Shown: positions 49,701 to 58,577, counted from the stretch's first letter. The stretch is DNA of 64,000 bases from Varanus komodoensis (GCF_004798865.1 NW_025336481.1:34630040-34694039), one strand, 5' to 3'. A program made the numbers and translations. Notes: generated by a model not told the origin, from the letters alone.

Positions 49701-51263
49701 AGAATACACAAAGCACTTCAGTCTCAGCATTTTTAATCACTAATGGCTCCAACAGGAGATTTTCTCCCAGTGCAAATTTTGGCTTCAGAGGAGGCATTTT
49801 CCTCAGACCCAAGCAAGACCTACATTCATCCTCCACATCTATCTCCTGTGATAGCCTTATCCTCCATGAAATTGTTGCATTTGATTCATCAAGGATACAG
49901 TGAGGAAAGATGCCTCTTCAATTACTTACCCAGGCACTAAAAATCTTCCATAGAAATCTTTCTTTTGGTTCTCAGGTCCTCAGAGATGAGGTAGCCTGTT
50001 ACATGAGATTGGGCCTTCTCAGCTGTTGGCATCCCAATTTGGAATACTCTCCAAAGAAGGCCTGCCTGACACCAAGTCTGTCTTTTTAGTCTCACATGAA
50101 CAACTTTTTAATTTGCCTGGTCATTTTATATCTTACTGTTTCAGTCTGATACCTTAGCCCAACCTGATATTAACCTATTATTCTTGGTTGTTTTATTTTT
50201 GTTATGTTTTGATTTTGTTTTATTGTATTTTTATTCATTTTTACCACTCTGAGAACCTTTAGACTGAACTCCATCACAGAAGCAGATGCATGAATAAACT
50301 TGTGGAAAAGATGCATTTTCCATTTTTTCCAGAATCCTAATAAAGAGAAAGATTTCCAAACCACCTCAGGCAGGGATGTCCAAACTTCCAGAGTTTAGGA
50401 ATATCAAAGTACAAAGGCCTGACTTCTGAGTGCTACTGTCCTTTGCTTTCACTCTGACAGAATAGCAAGCTGTCCCAAATTAATTGGTGCAAGGAAAGGA
50501 AGTCTTTTCAAATACTTAAAACCAGCACATTGAACTTAATACAAAAACAGATTGCTTAGAGTTTAGTTTTCTATATAGAAAATGTATTGAACTACTTCTG
50601 TTTAAAGGGCTGATTTCTGAAAAATCCATATTCTGCACATATACATGGTGCTACCTTTTTATTCTTCTTTCTAAAACGATATTTTCCACAATTCTTAGCA
50701 TACCACAGACTGGTTTGGGAATGCTGGGAATTGTTGGACTTTTTTCTGTTTAAACATGCTTAATCCTGTAATCCCCATTCCCAGTTATAACCAAGCTAGA
50801 TATGCATAATTACAATAGACTTCATGCATCCTTCCCTATCTTTATTTCTCCCTCTTCTCTTTCAGTTGACTCCAAGCTTGTCTGGGGCATGGATCTGTCT
50901 ATTTTTTCATAGACAACATCTGCCATATAGCAATTTAAGTTTTTAACACTTTTTGTGCCTTATAGAAATCATGAGACCAGTAATATTTCCATTTTTCTCC
51001 CTTGATATGCCAAAGCTCATTGAGTTCACATTTGAGAATACTAATACAGAAGTGAAAACAATAATTTGTAAACTTTAATTGTAACTGTCACATTGTGGAG
51101 GTAAAGCCATACTTACGTCTTGGTTCATCATTTGTAACAGATTGAATGAAATCATATGGTGTCATAAATAGCTGCCCTTCAAATTCTAAACTGGCAAACA
51201 TACGAAACCGCTGCTCCCGGGAAGTTGCATACAGATCCAAATCTTCATAACCTGGTCTGCTTT
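19638..51263 (-). CDS. MICU3: MICU3, mitochondrial calcium uptake protein 3 (gene span, exon 1 missing)
   Basis: EF-hand regulator of the mitochondrial calcium uniporter (MCU) complex, acting in the intermembrane space as a partner of MICU1. Thirteen exons on the minus strand join with consistent phases into 400 residues plus stop, and align end to end with mammalian MICU3 from the EDLDLYATSRE block onward. Visible residues 115-126 (DTDGNEMVDKKE) and 353-364 (DVDKDDQLSYKE) are two canonical EF-hand loops with intact acidic ligands. A cysteine near the C-terminus (residue 392) matches the position used by MICU paralogues for inter-subunit disulfides. MICU2 is excluded because the RYTNVENTS and KKEFLVLQ-type segments are MICU3-specific. 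The first coding exon, carrying the mitochondrial presequence and variable N-terminus, is not in the window; intron 1 is at least 12.7 kb. ZDHHC2 follows on the same strand, as at human 8p22. The frame is intact throughout, so this looks like a functional gene. Exon numbers assume a single upstream coding exon. Confidence 0.97.
19707..20886 (-). other. MICU3 intron 13
   Basis: 1180 bp, AT-rich. No repeat or regulatory element recognised beyond the splice sites. Confidence 0.6.
20887..21044 (-). CDS. MICU3: MICU3 exon 13 with EF-hand 2
   Basis: A 158-bp exon encoding EFKRAVYVATGLKLSPHLVN, TVFKIF, the calcium loop DVDKDDQLSYKE (20929-20964), and EFIGIMKDRLHRGFR. All the usual acidic ligands of the loop are present. 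Acceptor TTCCTAAG, donor AGG|GTAAGT, phase 0 at the 3' end. Confidence 0.98.
21045..23160 (-). other. MICU3 intron 12
   Basis: 2116 bp. Holds a MITE at 21551-21970 and a C-run at about 21879-21889. A 96-codon plus frame at 22312-22602 shows no family likeness. Nothing else recognised. Confidence 0.55.
21551..21970. repeat. MITE with GGTTCA ends
   Basis: Left end TGGTTCAAAAAACTTCTAAA then CTAAGCC; complement of the right end AGGGTTCAGACAACACACTA then AACTGTG. The termini are inverted and about 30 bp long with scattered differences. Same terminal type as the copy at 36501-36786. No coding sequence, so it would have depended on a transposase supplied elsewhere. Confidence 0.5.
23161..23269 (-). 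CDS. MICU3: MICU3 exon 12
   Basis: A 109-bp exon encoding GITFDEFRSFFQFLNNLEDF and AIAMQMYNFANRSIGQ, plus one base of a split Asp codon. This is the degenerate (non-calcium) EF-like pair of the C-terminal lobe. Acceptor TTTAACAG, donor CAAG|GTGAGA. Confidence 0.97.
23731..23776. repeat. Perfect two-copy tandem duplication, 23 bp
   Basis: The unit AAAATTCCAAGCTACAACTG plus TTT occurs twice head to tail with no mismatch, so the duplication is young or an assembly slip. Confidence 0.9.
25339..25369. repeat. CT microsatellite with T run
   Basis: About ten CT units followed by a run of T. On the MICU3 sense strand this is a GA/A tract inside intron 11. Confidence 0.9.
26652..26823 (-). CDS. MICU3: MICU3 exon 11
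   Basis: The largest visible coding exon, 172 bp. It completes a split Arg codon, then encodes FMDNLQTEVLEIEFLSYSNG, then MNTISEEDFAHILLRYTNVE and NTSSYLENVRCSIPEEQ. Almost identical to human MICU3 and clearly different from MICU1 and MICU2, so it is the most diagnostic exon for the paralogue call. Acceptor ATCTTAG, donor CAA|GTGAGT. Confidence 0.98.
26824..28436 (-). other. MICU3 intron 10
   Basis: 1613 bp, nearly half of which is a hAT-type MITE (26941-27693). A 16-base direct repeat TAGCATAATGAATTTA occurs twice around 28278-28313. Nothing else seen. Confidence 0.6.
26941..27693. mobile_element. hAT-type non-autonomous transposon
   Basis: The ends are inverted: left CAGGGATGAGTAACCTTA, complement of right CAGGAATAGGGAACTTTTAG. 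The inner right side reads GGCCAGATTCTGCCCACAGG, the usual sub-terminal phrase of hAT MITEs in amniotes. About 753 bp, no transposase. The adjoining 8-bp flanks TCCTAGCA and TGCTGGAG match at only four positions, so the target duplication has decayed. It lies 118 bp from MICU3 exon 11. Confidence 0.7.
28437..28537 (-). CDS. MICU3: MICU3 exon 10
   Basis: A 101-bp exon encoding RADDITNLLSDTTLLVHFFG and KKGKAELNFEDFY, ending in two bases of a split Arg codon. It matches the human FFGKKGKAELNFEDFYR block. Acceptor ATTTTAAG, donor ACAG|GTAAAG. Confidence 0.97.
28538..32708 (-). other. MICU3 intron 9
   Basis: 4171 bp. Mostly unremarkable. A 116-codon plus frame at 30439-30789 has no family likeness. 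The stretch 32040-32270 has a repeat-like look (mixed composition, TCTGTCCAAATTCCCTCTTT) but I cannot name a family. Confidence 0.5.
32709..32804 (-). CDS. MICU3: MICU3 exon 9
   Basis: A 96-bp exon, phase 0-0, encoding VLKTEGEDLVPRSYWDTLRR and STSQALFSDLAE, close to human VLKTDAEELVSRSYWDTLRR. Acceptor TCTTACAG. The donor GAG|GTATAA is weaker than its neighbours (no G at +5), which is compatible with variable inclusion. Confidence 0.96.
34228..34330 (+). repeat. Decayed tRNA-derived SINE
   Basis: TTGCTTAGTGACAGAGTACA followed by CTTTGTACACAGAAGAT and AATACTGTCTGAAACCCTTA. This follows the common squamate SINE pattern TGGCTCAGTGGTAGAGCA … CTTTGCATGCAGAAGGT … CTGAGACCCT, with A-box decay and a gap where the B box should be. 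Confidence 0.5.
36501..36786. repeat. MITE with 33-bp inverted ends
   Basis: Left end CTGGGTTCAGACATGATAAC then TCACACTCAGG; complement of right end CTGGGCTCAGAAAGCACAAT then AACCCACACTCAGG. The two ends clearly match over about 33 bp. The inside also carries partly inverted CATGG-rich blocks. No coding sequence. 286 bp. Confidence 0.7.
37137..37175 (-). CDS. MICU3: MICU3 exon 8 (39-bp microexon)
   Basis: A 39-bp microexon, phase 0-0, encoding the 13 residues RLQLYGYHSPTNA (human RLQLYGYHSPTNS). Acceptor TATGTGTCAG, donor TGCT|GTATGT. It is too short for ORF scanning and was found by searching the intron for the missing human segment. Skipping it would keep the frame. Confidence 0.95.
37176..39252 (-). 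other. MICU3 intron 7
   Basis: 2077 bp. Contains a CR1 3' remnant at 38362-38945. No other feature seen. Confidence 0.6.
38362..38945 (-). repeat. CR1 LINE 3' remnant
   Basis: On the plus strand it starts AAGAAAAGCCATGCTGGATC and AGACCAAAAGTCCATC, the complement of a typical CR1 3' end, and runs to GTTGCCCTTCTCTGTACTTT. On the minus strand the last part encodes DLDKVQRRATKMIRELKQ, a CR1 reverse-transcriptase C-terminal motif. It is on the MICU3 sense strand. Confidence 0.85.
39253..39324 (-). CDS. MICU3: MICU3 exon 7
   Basis: A 72-bp exon, phase 0 at both ends, encoding LQDIFRKKNEKKERRGDEEK and RAML. This is a highly charged, lysine/arginine-rich linker after the first EF-hand, matching human LQEIFRKKNEKREIKGDEEK. 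Acceptor TTTTTTGCAG, donor GCTG|GTAGTT. Confidence 0.96.
39325..42027 (-). other. MICU3 intron 6
   Basis: 2703 bp. At 41487-41530 TGGCCCAGTGG matches a tRNA A-box but no B-box follows, so any SINE here is too decayed to call. Nothing else recognised. Confidence 0.5.
42028..42110 (-). CDS. MICU3: MICU3 exon 6 with EF-hand 1
   Basis: An 83-bp exon encoding PHAGFRIAFNMFDTDGNEMV and DKKEFLV. The calcium-binding loop DTDGNEMVDKKE (42037-42072) keeps Asp at positions 1 and 3, Asn at 5 and Glu at 12, so it should bind calcium. Acceptor CTTGGCAG, donor GGTG|GTAGGT. The sequence is essentially identical to human MICU3. Confidence 0.98.
42111..43239 (-). other. MICU3 intron 5
   Basis: 1129 bp. No repeat, RNA gene or regulatory feature recognised. 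Confidence 0.6.
43240..43287 (-). CDS. MICU3: MICU3 exon 5 (48 bp)
   Basis: A 48-bp exon encoding VISYTEYLFLLCILT between split Gly and Lys codons, identical to the human MICU3 segment. Acceptor TTTTTTCAG, donor ACAA|GTAAGT. This helix leads into the first EF-hand. Confidence 0.96.
43288..45930 (-). other. MICU3 intron 4
   Basis: 2643 bp, AT-rich. No element named with confidence. Several short frames of 60-110 codons occur on both strands and show no likeness to known proteins. Confidence 0.55.
45931..46009 (-). CDS. MICU3: MICU3 exon 4
   Basis: A 79-bp exon encoding ELNQILLETPPVWKGSSKL and then FRNLQEK, plus one base of a split glycine codon. It matches the human segment ELNQMLAETPPVWKGSSKL. 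Acceptor TTTTCAG, donor GAAAG|GTACTG. It lies 265 bp from the Tigger transposon in the upstream intron. Confidence 0.95.
46274..46760 (-). mobile_element. Tigger (pogo/Tc1-mariner) transposon, internally deleted
   Basis: The minus strand starts at its terminal repeat CAGTATACCCCCGTGAAG and the other end reads CAGTAGTTGCC, each flanked by a TA dinucleotide as pogo-group elements require. A minus frame at 46369-46584 encodes MLPKCPAPSKASGNEPKHQK and a helix-turn-helix with VEVLDLLRELKGYATVAHHY and GISESTVHYIKKNEA, the CENP-B-like N-terminus of Tigger transposases. The catalytic DDE part is absent, so the copy is a dead, internally deleted derivative of about 487 bp. Confidence 0.85.
46923..47481 (-). 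repeat. CR1 segment in inverted orientation
   Basis: Plus-strand text such as CTCATAGGGCTGTGTTTCCA and ACTGGACACAGTATTCCAGA matches the minus CR1 at 2985-3790. It lacks the CR1 3' terminus and its content overlaps the plus-strand piece just before it, so it is not a simple inversion of the missing middle. Confidence 0.75.
48237..48268 (-). CDS. MICU3: MICU3 exon 3 (32-bp microexon)
   Basis: A 32-bp microexon encoding the end of a split codon plus AKQWKCLSKQ, matching human AKTWKSLSKQ. Acceptor TTTTAG, donor ACAG|GTGAGG. Joining it to exon 2 (…DEPR C|GG) gives arginine at the junction where human MICU3 has valine. Phase 2 at the start and 0 at the end fits both neighbours exactly. Confidence 0.93.
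49940..50290 (+). repeat. L2-type LINE 3' end
   Basis: Contains GGGCCTTCTCAGCTGTTGGC then ATCCCAATTTGGAATACTCT, which encodes RAFSAV…WNTL, the C-terminal block of L2-like ORF2 (RAFSVVAPRLWNSLP). It is followed by a T-rich 3' UTR with TTTTATTGTATTTTTATTCA and CCACTCTGAGAACC, as L2 tails have. Confidence 0.6.
50670..50762. repeat. Small palindromic MITE, second copy
   Basis: Right arm AATGCTGGGAATTGTTGGAC then TTTTTTCTGTTTAAACATGC; the left arm TTTCCACAATTCTTAGCATA is its degraded inverse. Same family as 6386-6479. Confidence 0.55.
51117..51263 (-). CDS. MICU3: MICU3 exon 2
   Basis: A 147-bp exon: two bases of a split codon, 48 codons, and one base of the next. It encodes the first conserved MICU block (GYEDLDLYATSREQRFRMF, then EGQLFMTPYDFI). 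The donor is AGAC|GTAAGT. The likely acceptor is TTCACAG at 51264-51270, behind a pyrimidine-rich tract; other AG choices within 10 bases are possible, so the upper boundary is the least certain of all exon ends. Human MICU3 has a cysteine where this sequence has phenylalanine (SLEFEGQ against SIECEGQ). Confidence 0.93.
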
Positions 51264-54200
51264 CTGTGAACTTTTTAAAAGACAAAAGAAGCCATGAGTG
51301 TATTAGTTCTTTCAATTATTGTGATTCTTTTAGCTCTGCCTCACAATCTCTGTCTGTCTCACATTCTAACTGGCTCACCTTCTCTTCACCTCCAGTCCCG
51401 CAAACATTCTTCCTTGATCACACAATTATTATTATTTTTCCTCCCTCTCGTATGCTAACCTAATTCAGCTGTATGACAACATGGTAGTCAACTGTGTATA
51501 TTCTATTTCACTATAAAAACAGCTGCTATTACACAGGGAATTTTAATTATTATGAACTATCATTATACATATATATAGTCTGGTTACACTTGAAGGGACA
51601 GTCAATCAGTCAGGAAACCTGCTGACAAGTGTGCTGTCTGGATGCCACAAAATGACTTAAACAGAACTAATTTCTGTTTTTCCTATAAAGCAGCTCGTAA
51701 AATACTGCAGAGAAAGAACTTGCCTCCCACCCTGTATCAGATTTAAGGCTGCTGCAAATGTGTGTTGCTCTGGCAAAAGTGTGCCCATGTCATGCAGATT
51801 CAAACATTTTTGTGAAACATAATGGAAATCACACCTGATAGACCATGCAATGAGATCCAGGAAAGGACAAAAGCAGTGGTGAGGTAATGGGTAAGAGTCA
51901 ATAAGGGTCCAGTTTCTATTCTTACTTTTAGAGATTATCTGATCCAAATCTCTTAGTAATTAGCGGCAAACCTCAAAAAAAAAAAAACTTTCATGAAAGC
52001 ATATCCCTATCAAAAGATGTTAAGACTTGTGTTTACTAATCTTTTTGGCAATCTTACAGTGATGCTGTATCATGTTATAGCTCAGCACCTTTACAAAGCT
52101 GGACAGAATCATTTCTCTCAAGAAAACTGTCACAAACCTCTAAGTAAAGCCACTATCTCACTGTTTGGAAGAAATTTTAGTTTAGTGTTTGGATCTAGAC
52201 TATTCCCCAAATCACCAATTTTCTCTCTCTCTGGACTGGGTTCACATGACACAACAACCCATTATGGGCTGCTACTGGGCTTCTTGAAAAGTACGGGCAA
52301 AAAACTTGCTGTTCTTGCCATGCTTGCCCAGACATCCATGAGTGCCAGCCCACATGCAAATGCCCAAATGCCACTTGGGGGCAAGATGGCATTGGCTAAC
52401 TGCCTTCACCACCAGCATCATAAGCTCTTTTCAGATTGCTGCAGCTATTTTGCACTTTATATTTTCCCAACCAAGAAACTGTGAAAGCTGGCTTGAAAGC
52501 TTTGCAACCTGCTTTTGCAATCATCATTTTGGCACTCACTGACAGCTCTGCCCAAGAACCTCAGTGGCACCTTGGAGAGAATGTCAGGAATTTGAAAGCT
52601 CAACTGTGGCAATGTCCTAAGAGGTATCTGCTGCTCAAGTGTACCAGGTACCAATCCTGAATACTATCCCAAAAAGACTCCAAATGGGGTCTTTTTGGTT
52701 TCTTCTGACAGATATCAAAATGCAAGATGCTAAGGCAAAGCAAAGGAATGAGCAATCTCTGCTTGTGAAAAAAGGATGGTGTGATTCATACCCCATTTTG
52801 CAGCAAGGTCTTAATCTTTCTTTCTCATATCCTGACAATCTTCAGAGTGAAGTATATTTTGCAAGTTTCCCCAATACTTCCAAGTGTTCGGGAAAGTGCA
52901 AAAGTGTACTTTGCCTTTTGACAGTTTTCAAGGGCAGGAGAATATTTTGAGCCACTTTAGGAAAACCTCAACAGTTGTTACTTGCTGCACCTTGGCTGCC
53001 CTTGCTTTTCACATAGTATAGCAATTAACCATGGTTAAAGCAACCAGTAAAGCTTGAGTGTTATCAAGGTAGCTTTTTTGGAAAAACGAAACAAAAACAA
53101 AAATAAGCCACCATGGGTGAAACAGGCATCAGATGACATGACTAACTCTGGCTACTTACTCAAAACAGGTTATCCATGTTGTGCGAATGAACTCAGTGAA
53201 TAAAAAGTACAGAGACCTTTTTAAATGCAGGTGTACATTAAACCATTTCAGAAAGTATTGCCCAATGTATTCAACATTATTATGACAGAAAAAAGTTAAT
53301 TTTGACAACAAATTATGTATCTTTTCCCAGAACAAATGCAATTCTTCTGTGGAATAGTTACACTTGTTTGCAAGCTTAAGTAACTCCTACTTCTATGTAA
53401 TTTATTCCCAGTAAGTTTGTATAATATTGCTGCTCAAGGAATACAGATCGTTTTAGTATGCAAATAAACTAACCTCAACAATCTTATTGTCAACTAACTT
53501 ACTTGACCAACTCTATAACTTCTAACTCTGATATATTAGAATTAGAACAAATAACTTAAATATCAAATTAACTTAAATAACTTGCAGGACAAGTTAGGAC
53601 AATTAATTTAAATATCAATATGATAAGCAGCTCTTTAACAGAATTCAAATGAGAAAGGCTTTTATACTTGACATTTTGTTTGTTCACAAAATAAAACAAA
53701 ATCAACAAAATTATTCAAATGAACCTTTTCATATTATGCTTTGAATTTTGAGTAATCCTTGCCCTAGAAGGAGCAGTCTTTACCATGTTAGCAGATAGTT
53801 TATACTAGTGTACAGTCATGATAGTGTAGTCATAGTCCTATGCACACCCAGCGGAAAAGTTGTGCAGATAACAATAGCATACCATCACAGTTGTAGCCAT
53901 TCCCCCAGCTACTCCTCCAGTGCCATACCATTCATGGAGCAGTATGAGGTCAGCATCACTTGCTCCTGCATCATTCAGGCATTAAAGAAACCAATGCTAT
54001 GGAGTGATGGGAATCTTTCTGCCAGGGAAGAACTATAGTAAGCAATAATGAGATCTGCAACTACACTGTCAGAGGAGCATCTGCTGATACCTTACTGAAG
54101 AGAGCACCAGATTGGGACACAGTAACAGGTTTAACTCCCACCAGGAGAAGGGTAGAATTAAAGCCAAGCTCACCTTTTGCATGCCTTACCAGCAACAGCC

Positions 54201-54419
54201 ATATCAGATGCAAAAGAAATGGAGCAGGAAGAAGTAGAACGCATAGATTACATTTTGCACAGGTGTGCTTGCCTCAGCAACAGAAGAGGGATGGACACTG
54301 CACTGGGCATGTCACCCTTCAGCTGCTGGCCCACAGACTTAGCCATATATGCCAGGATCAAGAAGGTGCCATAAGAGCCTTAGCTTATTTACACATGGTG
54401 CCAGGTTCAAACTCTAGGT

Positions 54420-54452
54420 GTTGACTTCCAATAGACAAAGTTGGAAGTCAAC
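54420..54452. repeat. Perfect 12-bp inverted repeat
   Basis: GTTGACTTCCAA, a nine-base loop, then TTGGAAGTCAAC. The arms are perfectly complementary. No T-run follows and no known element matches. Confidence 0.8.
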
Positions 54453-55917
54453 TTTGAGCAACTCTGAGTATGAGCATACTGGGGGGACATTGCATTGCCC
54501 TATTGCCTGGTTCTCACATAGTGTCTTTTATACTATGTGGATCCTGCCTCATTTCTATTAATCACTACACTATTAATTTCTATTAATTGCCTTCCACCAT
54601 GTTCCTTTGGTTGATTGCTCGGGCCTGCTAGTTATAATCCTAAAATACTTTGTTGTCCATATTATCCTTGTACCCCATGGTGACTGACTCTATGGTTCAT
54701 TACGTCAGCAGTAACTAGGAAGCTCATGAGATTTAACTCTACATTGGAGCCCAGGTGACTGGTAGCAGGAAAGCCCACAAGCCTTCTCATACTCAATCCC
54801 CTCAGTCTGTGGCTGGATGTAAAACCTCGGACAGAGAGGTGGAGGAGGATTTCTCTCTGTTAATCCTGTTAATGAAGAAACAGCAGGTATAACAAAGTAA
54901 ACACTTTTACTGAACTGCATTTAGGTTGGATGCATACTGGAAGCAGGATAGAAAAAGTGGTTTGTCATTCTTCTTGTTGTAGCAAGGTTTCTCTGCCTTT
55001 GAAAGTTGCATGACAGCAAAATTACAGGCTCATTGAGCAACATTGTACTATGGCTTCACCTGTTACATCAGTGCATCAATCAGTATGCAAAGTACAGCAG
55101 CCAGAACAAGAGGAACAACTGGAATCACCCTGGTCATAGCTAGTATGGCAGTAGGCTTCACTTGTTGTCTGAACCAAAGTGGAAGTGGGGAAAATTTCTT
55201 GCTTTGGTATGTGATCAAAGGGCTACCTGTAAAGAGCACAGACAATCATGAATAGCAGTCTGCACCTGTAGCACATAGTCTCTGGATTCAGAAGCGCAAT
55301 AAGTGTTAGTGCAGGAAAAAAGAATGTTGTCGTCTGGTCGCTTTTCCAATTTGCCTTCTTTCTGCCTGCCTCTTCCTTTTGAGAAAAGAGACTGTAGTGA
55401 CTGAAACAATACTTATCCCTCCCGCAAGGAGTTGTACTGGAACCCTGTATACAGTAGCTAGTTTGCTGTACCATGTAATCCTGCAAAACAAAAGGCCGCA
55501 CGTTTGGCTAGCACCACCTTTCCCATTCTGTAGGAAACTATATTGGATGACATAGAAGAAATGGTCTAGATTTTTAAAAGACTGGATAGACCTATCTCAT
55601 AAACCATGCCGTAGTTTCTACATGTTTTATGGATGCATGTGCCATGAGTCATAACATATGTGCTGCAGCAGATATCCATTTTAGAAAATGGTGTTCACAA
55701 ACACATGCAAACCATAGGGTCTGTCCATTTGCACTGTATTCCAATGTCTTGCAAGGATACAGTGGTTGGAGTAAGATATACACTGCAATCATGTGAGGTA
55801 TTCTCCTCACCCCCTTTGCTCACTTGTTTGTGGAACATTAGTCCCACATTCTCAGCTGGAGAAATATAGCAGAATCTCCACTTAGATATCTGAAGTCTTT
55901 GAGGTGTAGTTGAAAGG

Positions 55918-56054
55918 CAGGGGGTAGGGAAACTTGTGCCCTCCAGATGTTTTGGACTATAATTCCCAATATAACTGACCACTGACAACGGTGTGTGGAG
56001 CTTATGAATGCTGCAGTCAAAAATATCTGCAGGCAGAAAATTACCTGTCCCTAT
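55918..56054 (+). mobile_element. Short hAT-type MITE (137 bp)
   Basis: Starts CAGGGGGTAGGGAAACTTGT then GCCCTCCAGATGTTTTGGAC and TATAATTCCCA, the well-known palindromic hAT MITE of squamates, and ends ATTACCTGTCCCTA as the decayed inverse. Flanks GTTGAAAG and TTATAAAG agree at five of eight bases. Confidence 0.7.
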
Positions 56055-58261
56055 TATAAAGTTTATGATAACAACTTATTCTTCCTTTACTTATTTTGAT
56101 CCGGCCTGTGCAAAGGGCTTCCTATTTGTGCCAAATTCCTTTTTGCCACCACCTTTGCCATTACTTTGAGTACACCAGATCACCCTGGTATACTAAAAGT
56201 GTGCCCAAGAAGAGGACAGAGAGATATAGCAGCTTATCATCAGAAGTGCAGGCTCTTTGTTAGGAATTGTAGGAGGAAAAGCACACAGCAGCAAATCTTG
56301 GCTCCTCAAAGGGAGTCTTAAAAAAATACTGTATTTTTCATAAGTTACATCGGTACAGTGGTTAGAAATGGTGTCTGAGGGAGCTTAAGCTTACTCCTCC
56401 CCAATTGCTGCCCATTTTGGGCCTCTCTGCCAGCAGATCTGTGCTGATTATGGTGTCACACTCTTATGATATGATTCACCAGATCAATTAAACAGATTAG
56501 GCAGCTGTCTGATGTGGAATAACTCAAGGAGTATCCATCATGCTAAACTGGAGAAAGAAGTCTGGTTTCCTTAATAATTTAAATCCTTTTGATCAATTAA
56601 AACAGTGTTCCTAGTCAATCATTACAGCACATTTTCAAATGTTTACAATTATTTTAATTTTTCATAATTTCAAAATTACACAAGAAATCTTTTAGGAGGC
56701 AAGAAATGTTTTAGGAGAGGCATCTTTCTTTCTATGCATCTTCTAACATTGTAGCTGCTATAGCATATACATATATCATAAATCCACACTGGGAAATATA
56801 TTTTCCCAAAATGCTATTTTCTTCAGAAACACTATTCAAGTACATATGTATTAAAATTATATTATTTACTAAAATGCGTTTAATCAGCCAACAATCTTAC
56901 TGAGAACATATATAAGGAACTAAAATTCATTTTGCAGAAAGCACAGTCATAGTATTGCTATAGATTCCCTTTCATATATTTTAAAGTTGTAACTAAGCTC
57001 TAGCTAGGCCTTACATTTAGTTAAAATCTAGTAAAGCATGACATCATTTTTTTCCTAGATTGAAAAAAAAGAGAGAAGAAACAAATGGTTCATTGCCAAG
57101 AGTTGCTCTCATGTTTCCTTAAGGTCAGCAATTCCTCTGCTTCGCTCTAAAGCCAAAAAGAAAAAAAGAAAAAAAAGTGATTTTCCCACGGAGGAAGGGC
57201 TGAACACTAGATAAAAGATCCTAATGCATGGAAACTGATGCCAACAGTGGCTGAAGGATGTAACTCAACAATTATATTCATTTTCAAATGTCTAAACCAC
57301 ACATTCTATTTTATCCCCCTGCCAATATCTACAAATGAGCCTGTCAAAATATTTGCAAAACTGAATTATTTATCCTACATTAATTCCAAAGGGATTCATT
57401 CCAAAGGGATAAGAGAATTTGGTTGAGAGTCTCATAAAAACACTGTACAATGAATTTTTTTTTTTAAAAACTATTATAAAAATGGTACTACCAACAACTA
57501 ATCTGAGGTGATGGGAGCAATGTTGATGATTAAACTGATTTTTACACTTGAATCAAAAGTGTAAACACATATATTATAGAATATATTTTCCCCAAATTCC
57601 GTAAGATGTTATCATGTTCAACCTTCAAGCACGTTCTTAAAACTTTTATGTAAGTTAATTATAGAAGATTTAAAAAAATGAATGAGCAATTTTCACATTC
57701 TTTGATACAGAGTACATTTATTTGACATTGGTGTGACTCTATAAAAATAAAGGAAATGGAGAAAAAGAAAACAATTTCAAAAGTTGTGCTTTACTCAGCC
57801 CCAGGCTAATATAATATGCTCCCAAGTAGATAAAAGGGGTATAATTTTGTTTGCATGCTGGGTGGCCAAAAGGTTAAACATCAAATTCTTACTGTGGGAA
57901 AATCCCAAAGCAGACAAAACTGTTTTGGTGCTTACCAAATTGTAAAGTGGACAATACTAGAAGTCCTGTTGTCTGATCATCTTGAATTGTTATATTTTAT
58001 ATGCATATTTTAAAATAGAACTAATTTTATAATGTTTTTTATCATAACTTGGAAGGCAAAAAAGATTTGGGTCAACTATATCACATTCTCTAAACACTCT
58101 TGACTAGTCATCTGCCACACTCTCTACAGATGTACCATACATTTGCCCTGCACTAGAAAATCCTTATTTTGGTCAGTGAAACTTCTATTAAACACTGTTA
58201 TGTGGTCTTGCAATATCTACCTTGTCACAATATCTTAATGCAGAATTGAACAATTTAACAC

Positions 58262-58325
58262 CTTGCTGATGTTGTTGGACTGCAGGTCCCATTAGTCCTA
58301 GCCAGTATAACTAATTGTGAAGGAT
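58262..58325 (-). repeat. Fragment of the same hAT-type MITE
   Basis: TTGCTGATGTTGTTGGACTG then CAGGTCCCATTAGTCCTAGC matches the inner part of the 137-bp MITE family; both ends are lost. Confidence 0.5.
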
Positions 58326-58577
58326 GACAGAAATGCCCTCCTCTGTTTTAACCCCTTGCTGCCAAACTATTTCCTATTTTGTGACCCACACTATGACAAC
58401 AACAAATCCTATCATGCATTGTGGAACATATTCACACATACTTCTGAACATTCCAAAATTCCAAGGACAAAATCTTTGTCCTACATTTCCAGGTCAGCAC
58501 TTCTCAGCAGGATTTATTCAAGATACATTTGCATCATAAACAAATTCTACATGTAACACTTTAGCAGAGACAAAAAC

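Larger units (their letters stand above)
48269..51116 (-). other. MICU3 intron 2
   Basis: 2848 bp. Contains an L2 3' end at 49940-50290, a palindromic MITE copy at 50670-50762, a TA-rich stretch at 49560-49580 and otherwise AT-rich DNA. Confidence 0.55.

Noticed and set aside
51993-52484. 163-codon open frame on the plus strand
   Set aside because: No recognisable domain or family, composition like non-coding DNA, and it overlaps a possible old GGTTCACA-type repeat inside MICU3 intron 1.
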